Positions 55,744 through 64,000 of a DNA stretch of 64,000 nucleotides are shown here, in pieces (the stretch's first letter is position 1; each line of letters begins with the position of its first letter). The stretch spans positions 123,785 to 187,784 of the forward strand of contig QCEF01000002.1 of NCBI GenBank assembly GCA_003278545.1. The letters are read 5' to 3'. Both the position numbers and the translations under genes were made by a program. The DNA is from Prochlorococcus sp. AG-355-N16. GTDB lineage: Bacteria > Cyanobacteriota > Cyanobacteriia > PCC-6307 > Cyanobiaceae. The notes under the pieces were generated by a model that was given only the letters and a program-made list of their open reading frames with translations, was not told where the DNA came from and ran no database searches.

Positions 55744-58470
55744 TTAAAAATTATTGTCAATTCTTTTTAATGCAGGATTAATATCTTCAGAGACTTTTAT
55801 AAGATCATTAGATTCAGAAACAGGAAAACGATTAATAGCTTTTAATGCTAACTTAGCTTTTCTTTTTAATTTATTACTAACACCAATACAGTATTGCACT
55901 TGAGAAAGGACATCAATTGACCTTCTAATAATCCTCACTACATCACCTTCGTCTAATGAAGTATTAAAAACCAAATCTTTCCATTTTTTTCCTCTTGCCC
56001 ATTCAGAAATAATTCCAGTCAACTCTGTTTCTAAATAGATAGGAATTTCAATATGAAACTTATTTTGTTGAAAAGAGACTAATTTTCTTAAACCATCTAA
56101 TTCATTAAAAACATCTATTACCTTTAAAGAAGGCTTGAAATTACACCAAAGATTAGGCCTCCTTACATCAACACATATAGATTGAATAATTGCAGCTAAC
56201 TCAGGAGGATCTAAATCGTCTAAATAACCACTAACTAAAACAAGACCAATCCATAATTCATTTTCACTTCTTATTGCACCAACTGTTTGTCCAACTTCTG
56301 TCAATTCCAAATCATTTAAACAACCAAAATGATTCAAAATTTTAATCAAATCAGTAAAAGTTCTCCAATTATGATTTTCTTTATCCTCAAGAAGTTTTTT
56401 TCTAATATTTATTTCTTGTTCAACATCAATAATTCTTTTTCTATATTTCTTTAATTTCTTGGAGTCTCCAAATCTGTGTGCAGGATGATCAGTAACTGTT
56501 TCTTCTAAATTATTAATTTGTTGCTTTTGTGCCAAAACTTCCGTCGTCAAATCATATTGTGGAGTTTGTAAATCATTTTTTTTAGAAACTTCTAAAATTC
56601 GATCCGCATAACACTGCGACATATCATCTCCCCTAAATACCTCTCCAGAAAAATACATCTTCGGCACTTCAAGTCCTAAGACATCAATTGCATCCAAATC
56701 ATTAAAAATACTTACTATGTATGAGGGTTTTATAAGAATAAATAAATTATCAATTGTCAAACACAATAAACTCTTAATTTTTTGGGATTCATATATTTTC
56801 TTACAAATTAATCCTGGAACAATTTTTCTTTTAATTTGGGGAGCTTTGATTGAAATTAAGCTTCCATCTTTAATATATGGAAGTGCATTAGTTATCTCTT
56901 CTGATAATTTTTCTGCTGATTGTTTTTCTAAAATTTTCAAGAGTCTTCTCTCTTCTTTAAGACGATTTTTTAACTTTTCGTATGCATCAAAATCTTTCCA
57001 TGAAACGTTAGATGTAATTTTTTTTAACTCAATTAAATCCTTATTTAAATTTTCAAGAATTATATTCTCACCTGATGATTCACCTAAATATAAAAAACTA
57101 CCAAAACTTCTTTTAATTAATTCTTTAGACTTCTCTAAAGTATAATTTTGTAAAAGATTAAGTACCATTCCATAGCTTGGAGTGAATTGACTTTCTAAAG
57201 CATTTGGTTTGCTAATAGCTAGTGCACTTGCTTCTTTGGCACCTTCGAATCTTGTTTGTAATGTAACAACATATCCCTGGGTATCTTTTCCTCTTCTTCC
57301 AGCTCTTCCTGACATTTGCAAAAATTCACTGCTAAATAATAATCTATGACCATCTTCTGTCCTTTTTGATAAAGAAGAAATAACAGTTGTTCTTGCGGGC
57401 ATATTTATTCCTGCAGCAAGAGTTTCAGTTGCAAAAACAACTTTTATTAAACCTTGCTGAAATAATTCCTCAACCAATTCTTTCCATGCAGGCAATAATC
57501 CAGCATGATGAGATGCAATACCGCGTTTTAATGCCTCGCATTGAGATTTATCTTTAATTGCTTCCTGATTATTTTTAAGATAAACATCTAATTTTTGGGA
57601 TATCATACTTGCTTCTGAATAACTTACTAAACTTAAATCTTTTATATTCTCAATAGCCTTGTCACATCCTCTTCTACTAAAAATAAAATAAATAGCTGGC
57701 AACATATTTCGTTCAGCTAGTTTGGAGATCACAAAGCCAATTGAGGGAGACTTTGGTTGCATTATCCTACCCACTTTTCCTCTTATTTTCTGCCCTTTAG
57801 GAGCTCTCCAAATCTTACAGTTTGGATGAATTCCATTACCCTTATTATTTAAAAGTGGATGGAGGCCCTTAACACTACAAAAAATAAAATCAAGTGGGAC
57901 TGGTCTCTTATCACTATTAATTAGTACTGTTGGCCCATGAACTTTTTCTATCCAATTTTGCAATTGATCTGCATTGGCTATTGTTGCTGATAAAGCTATT
58001 ATTTGAGTTCTAGTAGGGCAATGGATTATAGTTTCTTCCCAAACTGTACCTCTTTGGGGGTCATTCATATAATGACATTCATCAAGAATTACAGATTCTA
58101 AATTTTCTAAGGGATCATCAAATTCATCAAATTCGCCATAAAGCATGTTCCTAAAAATTTCAGTCGTCATGACTAAGATTGGTGCTTCTCTATTTATGCT
58201 TATATCTCCAGTTAAAAGACCAACTTTATTCTCACCATATTGATTGGCAAAATCTCTAAACTTTTGGTTTGATAGGGCCTTTAAAGGTGTTGTATAAAAA
58301 ACTCTGCTGTCATGAGATAAGCCTCTATATATAGCAAATTCACCTATCAATGTTTTACCCGAACCTGTTGGTGCTGTTAAAACAACAGAATTTCCGCTAT
58401 TAATAGCTCGTATTGCTTCTAATTGGAAATCATCTAGCGGAAAGGGGAAATATTCCTCTAAATTAAGCAA
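55744..58470 (-). CDS. Ski2-like DEAD/DEAH-box RNA helicase
   Basis: A 908-residue superfamily 2 helicase. Walker A is TAPTGSGKT at about 35-43, the DEVH-type motif is LDECHYMND, motif III is ALSATIA and motif VI is QMSGRAGRRG. A long insert and a C-terminal DSHCT-like region (about 740-890, ELDGLRKLVSFQQNKF onward) mark the Ski2/Mtr4/DOB1 group. Such proteins unwind RNA for decay or rRNA processing; cyanobacterial members are related to plastid ISE2. It is convergent with fumC. Confidence 0.9.
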   Translation of the reverse strand: MLNLEEYFPFPLDDFQLEAIRAINSGNSVVLTAPTGSGKTLIGEFAIYRGLSHDSRVFYTTPLKALSNQKFRDFANQYGENKVGLLTGDISINREAPILVMTTEIFRNMLYGEFDEFDDPLENLESVILDECHYMNDPQRGTVWEETIIHCPTRTQIIALSATIANADQLQNWIEKVHGPTVLINSDKRPVPLDFIFCSVKGLHPLLNNKGNGIHPNCKIWRAPKGQKIRGKVGRIMQPKSPSIGFVISKLAERNMLPAIYFIFSRRGCDKAIENIKDLSLVSYSEASMISQKLDVYLKNNQEAIKDKSQCEALKRGIASHHAGLLPAWKELVEELFQQGLIKVVFATETLAAGINMPARTTVISSLSKRTEDGHRLLFSSEFLQMSGRAGRRGKDTQGYVVTLQTRFEGAKEASALAISKPNALESQFTPSYGMVLNLLQNYTLEKSKELIKRSFGSFLYLGESSGENIILENLNKDLIELKKITSNVSWKDFDAYEKLKNRLKEERRLLKILEKQSAEKLSEEITNALPYIKDGSLISIKAPQIKRKIVPGLICKKIYESQKIKSLLCLTIDNLFILIKPSYIVSIFNDLDAIDVLGLEVPKMYFSGEVFRGDDMSQCYADRILEVSKKNDLQTPQYDLTTEVLAQKQQINNLEETVTDHPAHRFGDSKKLKKYRKRIIDVEQEINIRKKLLEDKENHNWRTFTDLIKILNHFGCLNDLELTEVGQTVGAIRSENELWIGLVLVSGYLDDLDPPELAAIIQSICVDVRRPNLWCNFKPSLKVIDVFNELDGLRKLVSFQQNKFHIEIPIYLETELTGIISEWARGKKWKDLVFNTSLDEGDVVRIIRRSIDVLSQVQYCIGVSNKLKRKAKLALKAINRFPVSESNDLIKVSEDINPALKRIDNNF

Positions 58471-58609
58471 TAATTGTGATTGAGGAGAGGATGAGTTAAC
58501 TTCTTAATATATGATCTATATAGATATTAATAAACAAAAAATACCTTGCAAACTTTAATAGTAAATCTAAATCTTTTTAATTAAATCCACTATATTTTAT
58601 TTTGCCAAA

Positions 58610-59749
58610 ATGAAAAAAGTAAAAATTCCAAAAAATAGAATCCGTAAATTAAAAACATTTTCTTTAGGTAAAAAATCCTTCGAACTTCTAAATTTAAATT
58701 CGCAAAATAAAAAACTTATAGACTTATGCAGTAATGATTATTTTGGATTAAGCAGGGACAAGGATTTAATAAAAGCTGCTTACGAAATAAGCTTGTTAGA
58801 AGGCATTGGTTCAGGAAGCTCTAGGTTTATTACAGGTTCAAGACCAATACATCAATTATTAGAAACAGAACTTGCCAAGTGGCTTGATCAAGAGAAAGTA
58901 TTACTTTTCCCAAGCGGATTTCAAGCAAATATAGCCGCTATCCAGGCTTTAGCAAACAGAAATAGTATCGTAATAGCAGATAAATTGATCCATAACTCTT
59001 TGTTGGTTGGAGTCAAAGCTGCTCAAGCAAAACTAGTTAGATTCTCACACAATAATTTAAAAGATTTAGAAGATAAAATTAATAAATTTAACCCCAGAAA
59101 AAATTCCATTTTAGTTGTTGTTGAATCTCTTTATAGCATGGAGGGATCAATTGCTCCGCTAAGAGAAATAACGGAAATTTGCAAAAAACATAGTGTTCAA
59201 TTATTAGTTGACGAAGCTCATGCAATTGGAATCTTGGGCCCTGAAGGCAGGGGTTTAAGTTTTAATTGTCGTTCAGATATAACTATGATTACTGGAACTT
59301 TTGGAAAAGCATTTGGCAGCGGTGGAGCTTTCATAGCTTCCAATTCAGAAATTGGAGAATATCTTATCCAAACAAGTGGTGCATTTAGGTATACAACCGC
59401 ACTCGCGCCATCTTTGGCTGCTGGGGCACTAGAAGGTTTAAAAAAAATTTTAGAAAATAAAAAATGGGGTAATGATTTGTTATCTTCTGCGAATATATGG
59501 AAAGATGAAATTATTAAAAATTTTAGTTTTCCAGTTCAGGGAGATTCTCACATTTTATCAATTATTGTTGGCCAAGAAGAAAAAGCAATTTATCTACAAA
59601 AATATCTCGAAGAAAATGGGTTTTTAGCAATTGCGATAAGACCTCCAACTGTTCCAGTAGGGCAATCAAGAATCAGAATAACAATACGAAGAAACTTAGA
59701 CTTTAATCTGCTAAATAATTTCATTGCAGTATTAAAAGAGTTTAAATGA
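58610..59749 (+). CDS. bioF: 8-amino-7-oxononanoate synthase
   Basis: A 379-residue PLP enzyme that joins pimeloyl-ACP and alanine. The PLP lysine lies in TGTFGKAFGSGGAF; LCSNDYFGLSRD and DEAHAIGILGPEGRG are conserved. The length is normal. It is the first gene of the five-gene biotin operon, with its stop overlapping the next ATG (ATGA). Confidence 0.95.
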   Translation: MKKVKIPKNRIRKLKTFSLGKKSFELLNLNSQNKKLIDLCSNDYFGLSRDKDLIKAAYEISLLEGIGSGSSRFITGSRPIHQLLETELAKWLDQEKVLLFPSGFQANIAAIQALANRNSIVIADKLIHNSLLVGVKAAQAKLVRFSHNNLKDLEDKINKFNPRKNSILVVVESLYSMEGSIAPLREITEICKKHSVQLLVDEAHAIGILGPEGRGLSFNCRSDITMITGTFGKAFGSGGAFIASNSEIGEYLIQTSGAFRYTTALAPSLAAGALEGLKKILENKKWGNDLLSSANIWKDEIIKNFSFPVQGDSHILSIIVGQEEKAIYLQKYLEENGFLAIAIRPPTVPVGQSRIRITIRRNLDFNLLNNFIAVLKEFK

Positions 59750-60450
59750 AACAAATTATTACTCAACATGGGTGGGGACTAAATAAATATTTCTGGGATG
59801 ATTATAAAGTTGATTTTTTAAATAATAATTGGCATTGGCAAGATAATGAAAGGGGCTATTTTTCGACAAATAATTATGAAGCAAATTGGATTAAAAGCGA
59901 ATCTAAAAAAGAAATCAGAATGACTTTATGCCATTCATTTGGTTTTCATTTAATGCCAAAAAAAATTTTAAGAGAAGCAACTCATATTGTTCTTATAAAT
60001 TCTTTTAATAATTTTCTTCCTTTAAGTAATAAGAGAAACTTTATTTTGAGGTCTCTAAAAAGAATGGAAACAAAAATTATAAAAGATGAACCTAAGGATA
60101 TGTTGAAAGAATTCATATATAGATCATTTATGCCAAATCATATGAATAATAGTTTTAAAAATATCTTTTATAAAAGTCTAGAGAGTTTAAATAAAACTCT
60201 TCTTTTAAGTGATTTAAAAGAACTTTACATCAATAGAGATTTTCCAGTATTTTTAAGAAAAGATTGCAAAATTATTTTTATAAAATCTGAAAATGATTTG
60301 ATTCTTGACAACGAATCAAATAATAACTTTTTAGATTCCTTAAATAAAACACTTAAAAGTAAGCCAATTTTAATTAAATTAGCTCAACAAGGTCATTGCT
60401 TGAATAATTTAAATTTATACGAGATCTTAAGTAATACACTTAACCATTGA
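59746..60450 (+). CDS. bioK: BioK-type pimeloyl-ACP methyl ester esterase
   Basis: A 234-residue alpha/beta hydrolase. The nucleophile elbow is LCHSFGFH with Ser64 (CHSFG in place of GxSxG). The late LAQQGHCLNNL supplies the histidine, and an Asp near ENDLILDNE may be the acid. It lies between bioF and bioC, where an esterase must remove the methyl group that BioC adds. Marine picocyanobacteria use BioK at this place rather than BioH or BioG. The sequence is weakly conserved, so position is the main support. Confidence 0.75.
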   Translation: MKQIITQHGWGLNKYFWDDYKVDFLNNNWHWQDNERGYFSTNNYEANWIKSESKKEIRMTLCHSFGFHLMPKKILREATHIVLINSFNNFLPLSNKRNFILRSLKRMETKIIKDEPKDMLKEFIYRSFMPNHMNNSFKNIFYKSLESLNKTLLLSDLKELYINRDFPVFLRKDCKIIFIKSENDLILDNESNNNFLDSLNKTLKSKPILIKLAQQGHCLNNLNLYEILSNTLNH

Positions 60451-60451
60451 A

Positions 60452-61210
60452 ATGAATATTAAAAAGTGGAATGAGAAAATACAAAATAATTTCAATGATG
60501 CTGCATATCGGTATTTGCAGCATTCAAATATTCAGAAATTTTTTGCAAAAAAGATTGTTCATCTTATCAAAGAATTAAATCCCAAAAAAAAAGGGGAATG
60601 GATAGATTTAGGATCAGGGCCAGGACTATTAGCAGATGAAATAGAAAAAATTTCTTCTCAAAAAGTATCCAGAATTGATTTCAGCAAGAAAATGCTTCTT
60701 GAAAATAAATTATTTAGAAAAAAAATTTTATGGGATTTGAATTATGATTTACCTTCTGAAATAAATAACTGTTCTCTATTAACATCTAACTTTTGCATAC
60801 ATTGGTTAAACAAACCTGAAAAGATAATAAAAAATTGGTTTAGCAAATTAACACCTGGAGGTTTTTTAATCATTTCATATCCAACAAAAGATTGTTTTCC
60901 TGAATGGAAAAATACTTGTAAAAAAATTGATACTGAATATAGTGGTCTTAATTTCCTTTGCTCTAAAGAATTATTAAAAGATTTCAAATTAACTGAAATA
61001 CATTATTCAAAACAGTTTAATTATCTTGAAAATTTTGAAGATGTATATAAACTTTTTAGAAGCATTAAAAATGTAGGAGCACAATCAACAAACTGTAAAC
61101 GCAAAACAGTGAAAGAGTTAAAGGAAATTCAAAAGTTTTGGCCAAAGAATTACAATAATACAGTGAACCTTTCATGGCAAATTGAGATTCAAGTCATTAA
61201 GAAATTATGA
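60452..61210 (+). CDS. bioC: Malonyl-ACP O-methyltransferase
   Basis: A 252-residue SAM-dependent methyltransferase. The SAM loop is EWIDLGSGPGLLADEIE at about 50-66, followed by SRIDFSKKML and LLTSNFCIHWLNKPE. It starts the pimelate branch by methylating malonyl-ACP. It overlaps bioD by four bases (ATGA). Confidence 0.92.
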   Translation: MNIKKWNEKIQNNFNDAAYRYLQHSNIQKFFAKKIVHLIKELNPKKKGEWIDLGSGPGLLADEIEKISSQKVSRIDFSKKMLLENKLFRKKILWDLNYDLPSEINNCSLLTSNFCIHWLNKPEKIIKNWFSKLTPGGFLIISYPTKDCFPEWKNTCKKIDTEYSGLNFLCSKELLKDFKLTEIHYSKQFNYLENFEDVYKLFRSIKNVGAQSTNCKRKTVKELKEIQKFWPKNYNNTVNLSWQIEIQVIKKL

Positions 61211-61872
61211 GTAGTCACAAAAATATTTTCAAATTTATAATTTGTGGAACAGACACTGATATTGGGAAAACTTTAATAAGCTCTTTTTTCGTTAAAGGAT
61301 TAAATTCCTTTTATTGGAAACCTATTCAAAGTGGGATTGAATCGCGAACTGATAGTCAAACTGTTGAAAAACTTGCACAAGTAAGTAAAGAGAAAATAAT
61401 CAAAGAAGCTTATGTCTTTACAAAACCTTTATCTCCGCATTGGGCTGCTGAAATAGATCAAAAAGCTATTAACTTTGACAAGTTGAGATTGCCAAAAGTG
61501 GAAGGCTCACTAATTATAGAAACTGCAGGTGGATTAATGGTTCCAATAACACGCAATTTTTTGCAAATAGATCAAATAAGAGAATGGAATCTTCCGGTAA
61601 TACTTGTATGTAAAAGCTCACTTGGCACTCTTAACCATACCCTGCTTAGTATTGAGGCCTTAAAACGAAGAAATATTGAGATTTTAGGCTTAGTAGTCAA
61701 TGGCGAAAAACACCTAGATAATCCAAAAACTCTAGTTGATTTTAGTGGTATTCCTTTAATTGCTGAATTTCCTTACATCAAAAAAATGGACTCAAATAAT
61801 TTAGATATACTATGGGAAGAACTAGACATCAAGAATAAGTTGATCTCACTATTAAACTCAAAAATAAGTTAA
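61207..61872 (+). CDS. bioD: Dethiobiotin synthetase
   Basis: A 221-residue ATP-dependent carboxylase closing the ureido ring. The P-loop is CGTDTDIGKTLISS near the start; YWKPIQSGI and IIETAGGLMVPI are conserved. It overlaps bioC by four bases and is followed at once by bioA. Confidence 0.95.
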   Translation: MSSHKNIFKFIICGTDTDIGKTLISSFFVKGLNSFYWKPIQSGIESRTDSQTVEKLAQVSKEKIIKEAYVFTKPLSPHWAAEIDQKAINFDKLRLPKVEGSLIIETAGGLMVPITRNFLQIDQIREWNLPVILVCKSSLGTLNHTLLSIEALKRRNIEILGLVVNGEKHLDNPKTLVDFSGIPLIAEFPYIKKMDSNNLDILWEELDIKNKLISLLNSKIS

Positions 61873-63174
61873 ATGAAATCTTTGGATTCAACAACTCCAA
61901 ATCAAGGTTGGCACCCAAATATTTGGCCACCTTTTACGCAAATCAATAACAGTAAACCGCAGATAGAAGTAACTCATGGTAAAGATGCCCTCCTATTTAC
62001 TAAAGATCCTGAAAAAGAACTAATAGATGCAATTAGTAGTTGGTGGGTAACTCTTCATGGTCATAGTAACCAATATATTGCGGATGCCATTTTTGATCAA
62101 TCAAAAAAACTTGAGCAAGTTATATTTGCTGATTTCTTACATCCAGAGGCAAAAAAATTAGCGGAAAGACTTAGTGAATTAACAAAACTAGAAAGATTAT
62201 TCTTTTCTGATAACGGTTCTACTGCAGTGGAAGTCGCCTTAAAAATTGCATTCCAATCATGGCAAAATAAAGAAGAGACAAGAACTCAAATAGTAGCTTT
62301 TGATGGCGCCTATCATGGTGATACATTTGGCGCAATGGCTTTAGGTGAACGAAATATTTTTAATGAGAATTTCGATAATCTTATGTTCCCAGTCAGAAGA
62401 GTCCCATGGCCTTCAACTTGGATGAACGATGAAGAAGTAGAAAATAAAGAAAATAAGGCGATCCAAAAATTAGAAACTCTACTCAAAACCCCCACAGTTG
62501 CAGTAATCCTTGAGCCACTTGTTCAAGGAGCAGGAGGGATGAATATGGTTAGGCCTCAGTTTATAAAAAAAGTTTCAGAAATTATAAAAAATAATAATTC
62601 TTTGTTAATTGCCGATGAAGTATTGACTGGGTTTGGAAGATGTGGAACCCTTTTTGCTTTTCAAAAGGCAAAAATCATTCCTGATTTAATCAGTATTTCA
62701 AAAGGTTTAACTGGTGGATTTTTACCGATGGGAATAACTTTATGTAAAGAAAAAATTTTTCAATCTTTTATTGATGATTCCCCAAGAAAAACTTTTTGGC
62801 ATGGACATAGTTTTACTGCTAATCCTTTAGGTTGTGCTGCAGCAAACGCTAGCCTTGATTTATTAGAAAAAGAACCACAAAAATACCTCTCATTTGAAGA
62901 AAAACATTTATCTCATCTAATTAAATTTAAAAACTTACCTTATATAAAGAAGGTAAGGGTATCCGGTACAATTGCTGCCTTCGATTTAGATATTGGGAAC
63001 AAAAAAGGTTATTTAAATAATATTGGGAAAGAAATAAAGAGTCTTGCAATGGAGCAAGGTTTATTCATTAGGCCCCTCGGGAATGTTATTTACCTCTTGC
63101 CGCCTCTCTGTATAAAAGATGATCAATTGGGGAAAAGTTACTGGATAATAAGGCAAATCTTAGACAATCTTTAG
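61873..63174 (+). CDS. bioA: Adenosylmethionine-8-amino-7-oxononanoate aminotransferase
   Basis: A 433-residue class III PLP aminotransferase. ISSWWVTLHGHSNQYIADAI is the BioA-specific substrate region; FFSDNGSTAVEVALKIAFQ, ADEVLTGFGRCG and SKGLTGGFLPMG (PLP lysine) complete the site. It is the last gene of the biotin operon. The biotin synthase gene bioB is not in the window. Confidence 0.96.
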   Translation: MKSLDSTTPNQGWHPNIWPPFTQINNSKPQIEVTHGKDALLFTKDPEKELIDAISSWWVTLHGHSNQYIADAIFDQSKKLEQVIFADFLHPEAKKLAERLSELTKLERLFFSDNGSTAVEVALKIAFQSWQNKEETRTQIVAFDGAYHGDTFGAMALGERNIFNENFDNLMFPVRRVPWPSTWMNDEEVENKENKAIQKLETLLKTPTVAVILEPLVQGAGGMNMVRPQFIKKVSEIIKNNNSLLIADEVLTGFGRCGTLFAFQKAKIIPDLISISKGLTGGFLPMGITLCKEKIFQSFIDDSPRKTFWHGHSFTANPLGCAAANASLDLLEKEPQKYLSFEEKHLSHLIKFKNLPYIKKVRVSGTIAAFDLDIGNKKGYLNNIGKEIKSLAMEQGLFIRPLGNVIYLLPPLCIKDDQLGKSYWIIRQILDNL

Positions 63175-63182
63175 ATAGAAGT

Positions 63183-63440
63183 TTAAGGTCCCTGCAGTAT
63201 TGCATTTTCCACATCTTCTCTATTAATGCAGTAGGAAAACAGTCTTTTAGTTGCTTGTCCTTCACTTTCCCATATAACACTTAAATCTTCTTGTTCAAAA
63301 ATAATAGTTGCATTCCAATTTGAAAGTAACAGATACCATTTAGATGGATTATTAATATCCTTTACAGCACCTAAATCAGTTAGCCACAATTCTAATGATT
63401 GCAGCGAATTTTGATTGATAGGTTTTTTAGAGGGATTCAC
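63183..63440 (-). CDS. DUF3143 family protein
   Basis: An 85-residue soluble protein with the cyanobacterial DUF3143 layout: SLQSLELWLTDLGAVKD, then WNATIIFEQEDLSVIWESEG, and the closing CINREDVENAILQGP. The function is unknown. It ends eight bases after bioA on the opposite strand and starts 14 bases after the J-domain gene, which is probably co-transcribed with it. Confidence 0.8.
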   Translation of the reverse strand: MNPSKKPINQNSLQSLELWLTDLGAVKDINNPSKWYLLLSNWNATIIFEQEDLSVIWESEGQATKRLFSYCINREDVENAILQGP

Positions 63441-63454
63441 AGATTTTTAAAAAA

Positions 63455-63877
63455 TTATTTAATTAGCCAAAGCGGTATTGTCTCTAATTCTTTTCCAGTA
63501 AAAGAAGCAATAAAAATTGAACCAATTAAACTTATAGAAATGATGATAATTAAAAGAAACAACGAAAACAATTCTCCATTCGAAAAAGGTCTTCTATTTC
63601 CTATTAAATTTTGATTAATAGAATCGATTACTAAATTATTTAAAACGTTAGTATTATTTTTAATCCTAGAGTTTTCTTTTAGTTTGTCATCATATATTTT
63701 CCTTAAATTACTATTATTTAAATGTTCATAAGCTTCAAGAACTTCTTGAAATTTACTTTTAGCAACGTCTATTTCTAATGAAGTTGTATCGGGATGCAAC
63801 TCAATAGAAAGTTTACAAAATGCCTTTCTTAATTCATGATTAGATGCATTTCCATTTGCCACAATATAAAATTCCAA
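63455..63877 (-). CDS. Membrane-anchored J-domain protein
   Basis: A 140-residue protein. The J-domain covers about 1-62, with HPD at 29-31 and KFQEVLEAYEHLNNSNLRKI as helices III-IV; these stimulate Hsp70 ATPase. A linker is followed by one C-terminal span (about 110-130, FLLIIIISISLIGSIFIA). It could recruit an Hsp70 to the membrane. No zinc-finger or substrate domain is present. Confidence 0.8.
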   Translation of the reverse strand: MEFYIVANGNASNHELRKAFCKLSIELHPDTTSLEIDVAKSKFQEVLEAYEHLNNSNLRKIYDDKLKENSRIKNNTNVLNNLVIDSINQNLIGNRRPFSNGELFSLFLLIIIISISLIGSIFIASFTGKELETIPLWLIK

Positions 63878-63903
63878 ACCCTTCTTTTTTTAACATTGGT
63901 AGT

Positions 63904-64000
63904 ATGTATTCTGAAACTGTTGATGGGTTACTAACCGCTCTAGTTGTTGCAATATTAAAATTATTTCTCATTGAAGATTGGTGGGCTAAATTTTCAACAC
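63904..64000 (+). CDS. Start of a membrane protein gene, cut by window end
   Basis: An ATG at 63904 opens a frame that stays open to the window edge (32 codons). It reads MYSETVDGLLTALVVAILKL and continues FLIEDWWAKFST, an amphipathic start followed by a hydrophobic helix. It is divergent from the J-domain gene. The gene end and identity are not visible. Confidence 0.4.
   Translation, partial: MYSETVDGLLTALVVAILKLFLIEDWWAKFST

Overview
The window reads as a stretch of a high-light-adapted Prochlorococcus chromosome. The DNA is very AT-rich and intergenic space is short in the core. Several markers are cyanobacterial: the plastid-specific ribosomal protein PSRP-3, DUF2811, DUF1818 and DUF3143 proteins, an ATP synthase split into two gene clusters with both b and b' subunits, the CcdA/Ccs1 System II cytochrome c assembly pair, and a bioF-bioK-bioC-bioD-bioA biotin operon. 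No rRNA, tRNA, transposase, integrase or CRISPR array was found.

Region 1 (about 0-7.7 kb) holds an LptF/LptG-type permease, a DoxX protein and an NTF2-fold protein, plus many microprotein genes (about 20-60 aa). Several of these are translationally coupled by ATGA or TAATG overlaps and several have one membrane span. Region 2 (7.7-9.5 kb) has a cupin, a LOG-family nucleotide hydrolase and a small lipoprotein. Region 3 (9.57-15.57 kb, minus strand) is a seven-gene operon whose first six genes match the layout of Synechocystis sll1077-sll1082: a Ni-dependent guanidine hydrolase (GdmH), HypA and HypB for nickel insertion, and a NitT/TauT-type ABC importer. A Rieske oxygenase gene ends the operon. 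Together the genes look like a guanidine uptake and nitrogen-salvage unit. Region 4 (15.6-23 kb) is again rich in microproteins, with paralogous families, degraded genes, a 32-bp perfect palindrome and a recurrent box (TTGA-N5-GATCTA) found upstream of three genes or operons.

Region 5 (23-64 kb) is mostly core housekeeping: EVE protein, rpoZ, an Hsp70-like protein, pyrR, gpmI, secG, groES-groEL, atpD-atpC, PSRP-3, pepP, a DUF21/CBS protein with a GTPase, nadD-nadE, a ferredoxin, the main atp operon, ftsW, ccdA-ccs1, queF, glnB (PII), tlyA, purB, fumC, a Ski2-like helicase, the biotin operon and a J-domain protein. The main atp operon (minus) has two tandem hairpins between atpB and atpE, and an inverted repeat that covers the Shine-Dalgarno sequence of its first gene.

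All functional names are inferred from motifs and layout read by eye. The short genes rest mainly on start/stop signals, Shine-Dalgarno sites, coupling and protein-like composition.
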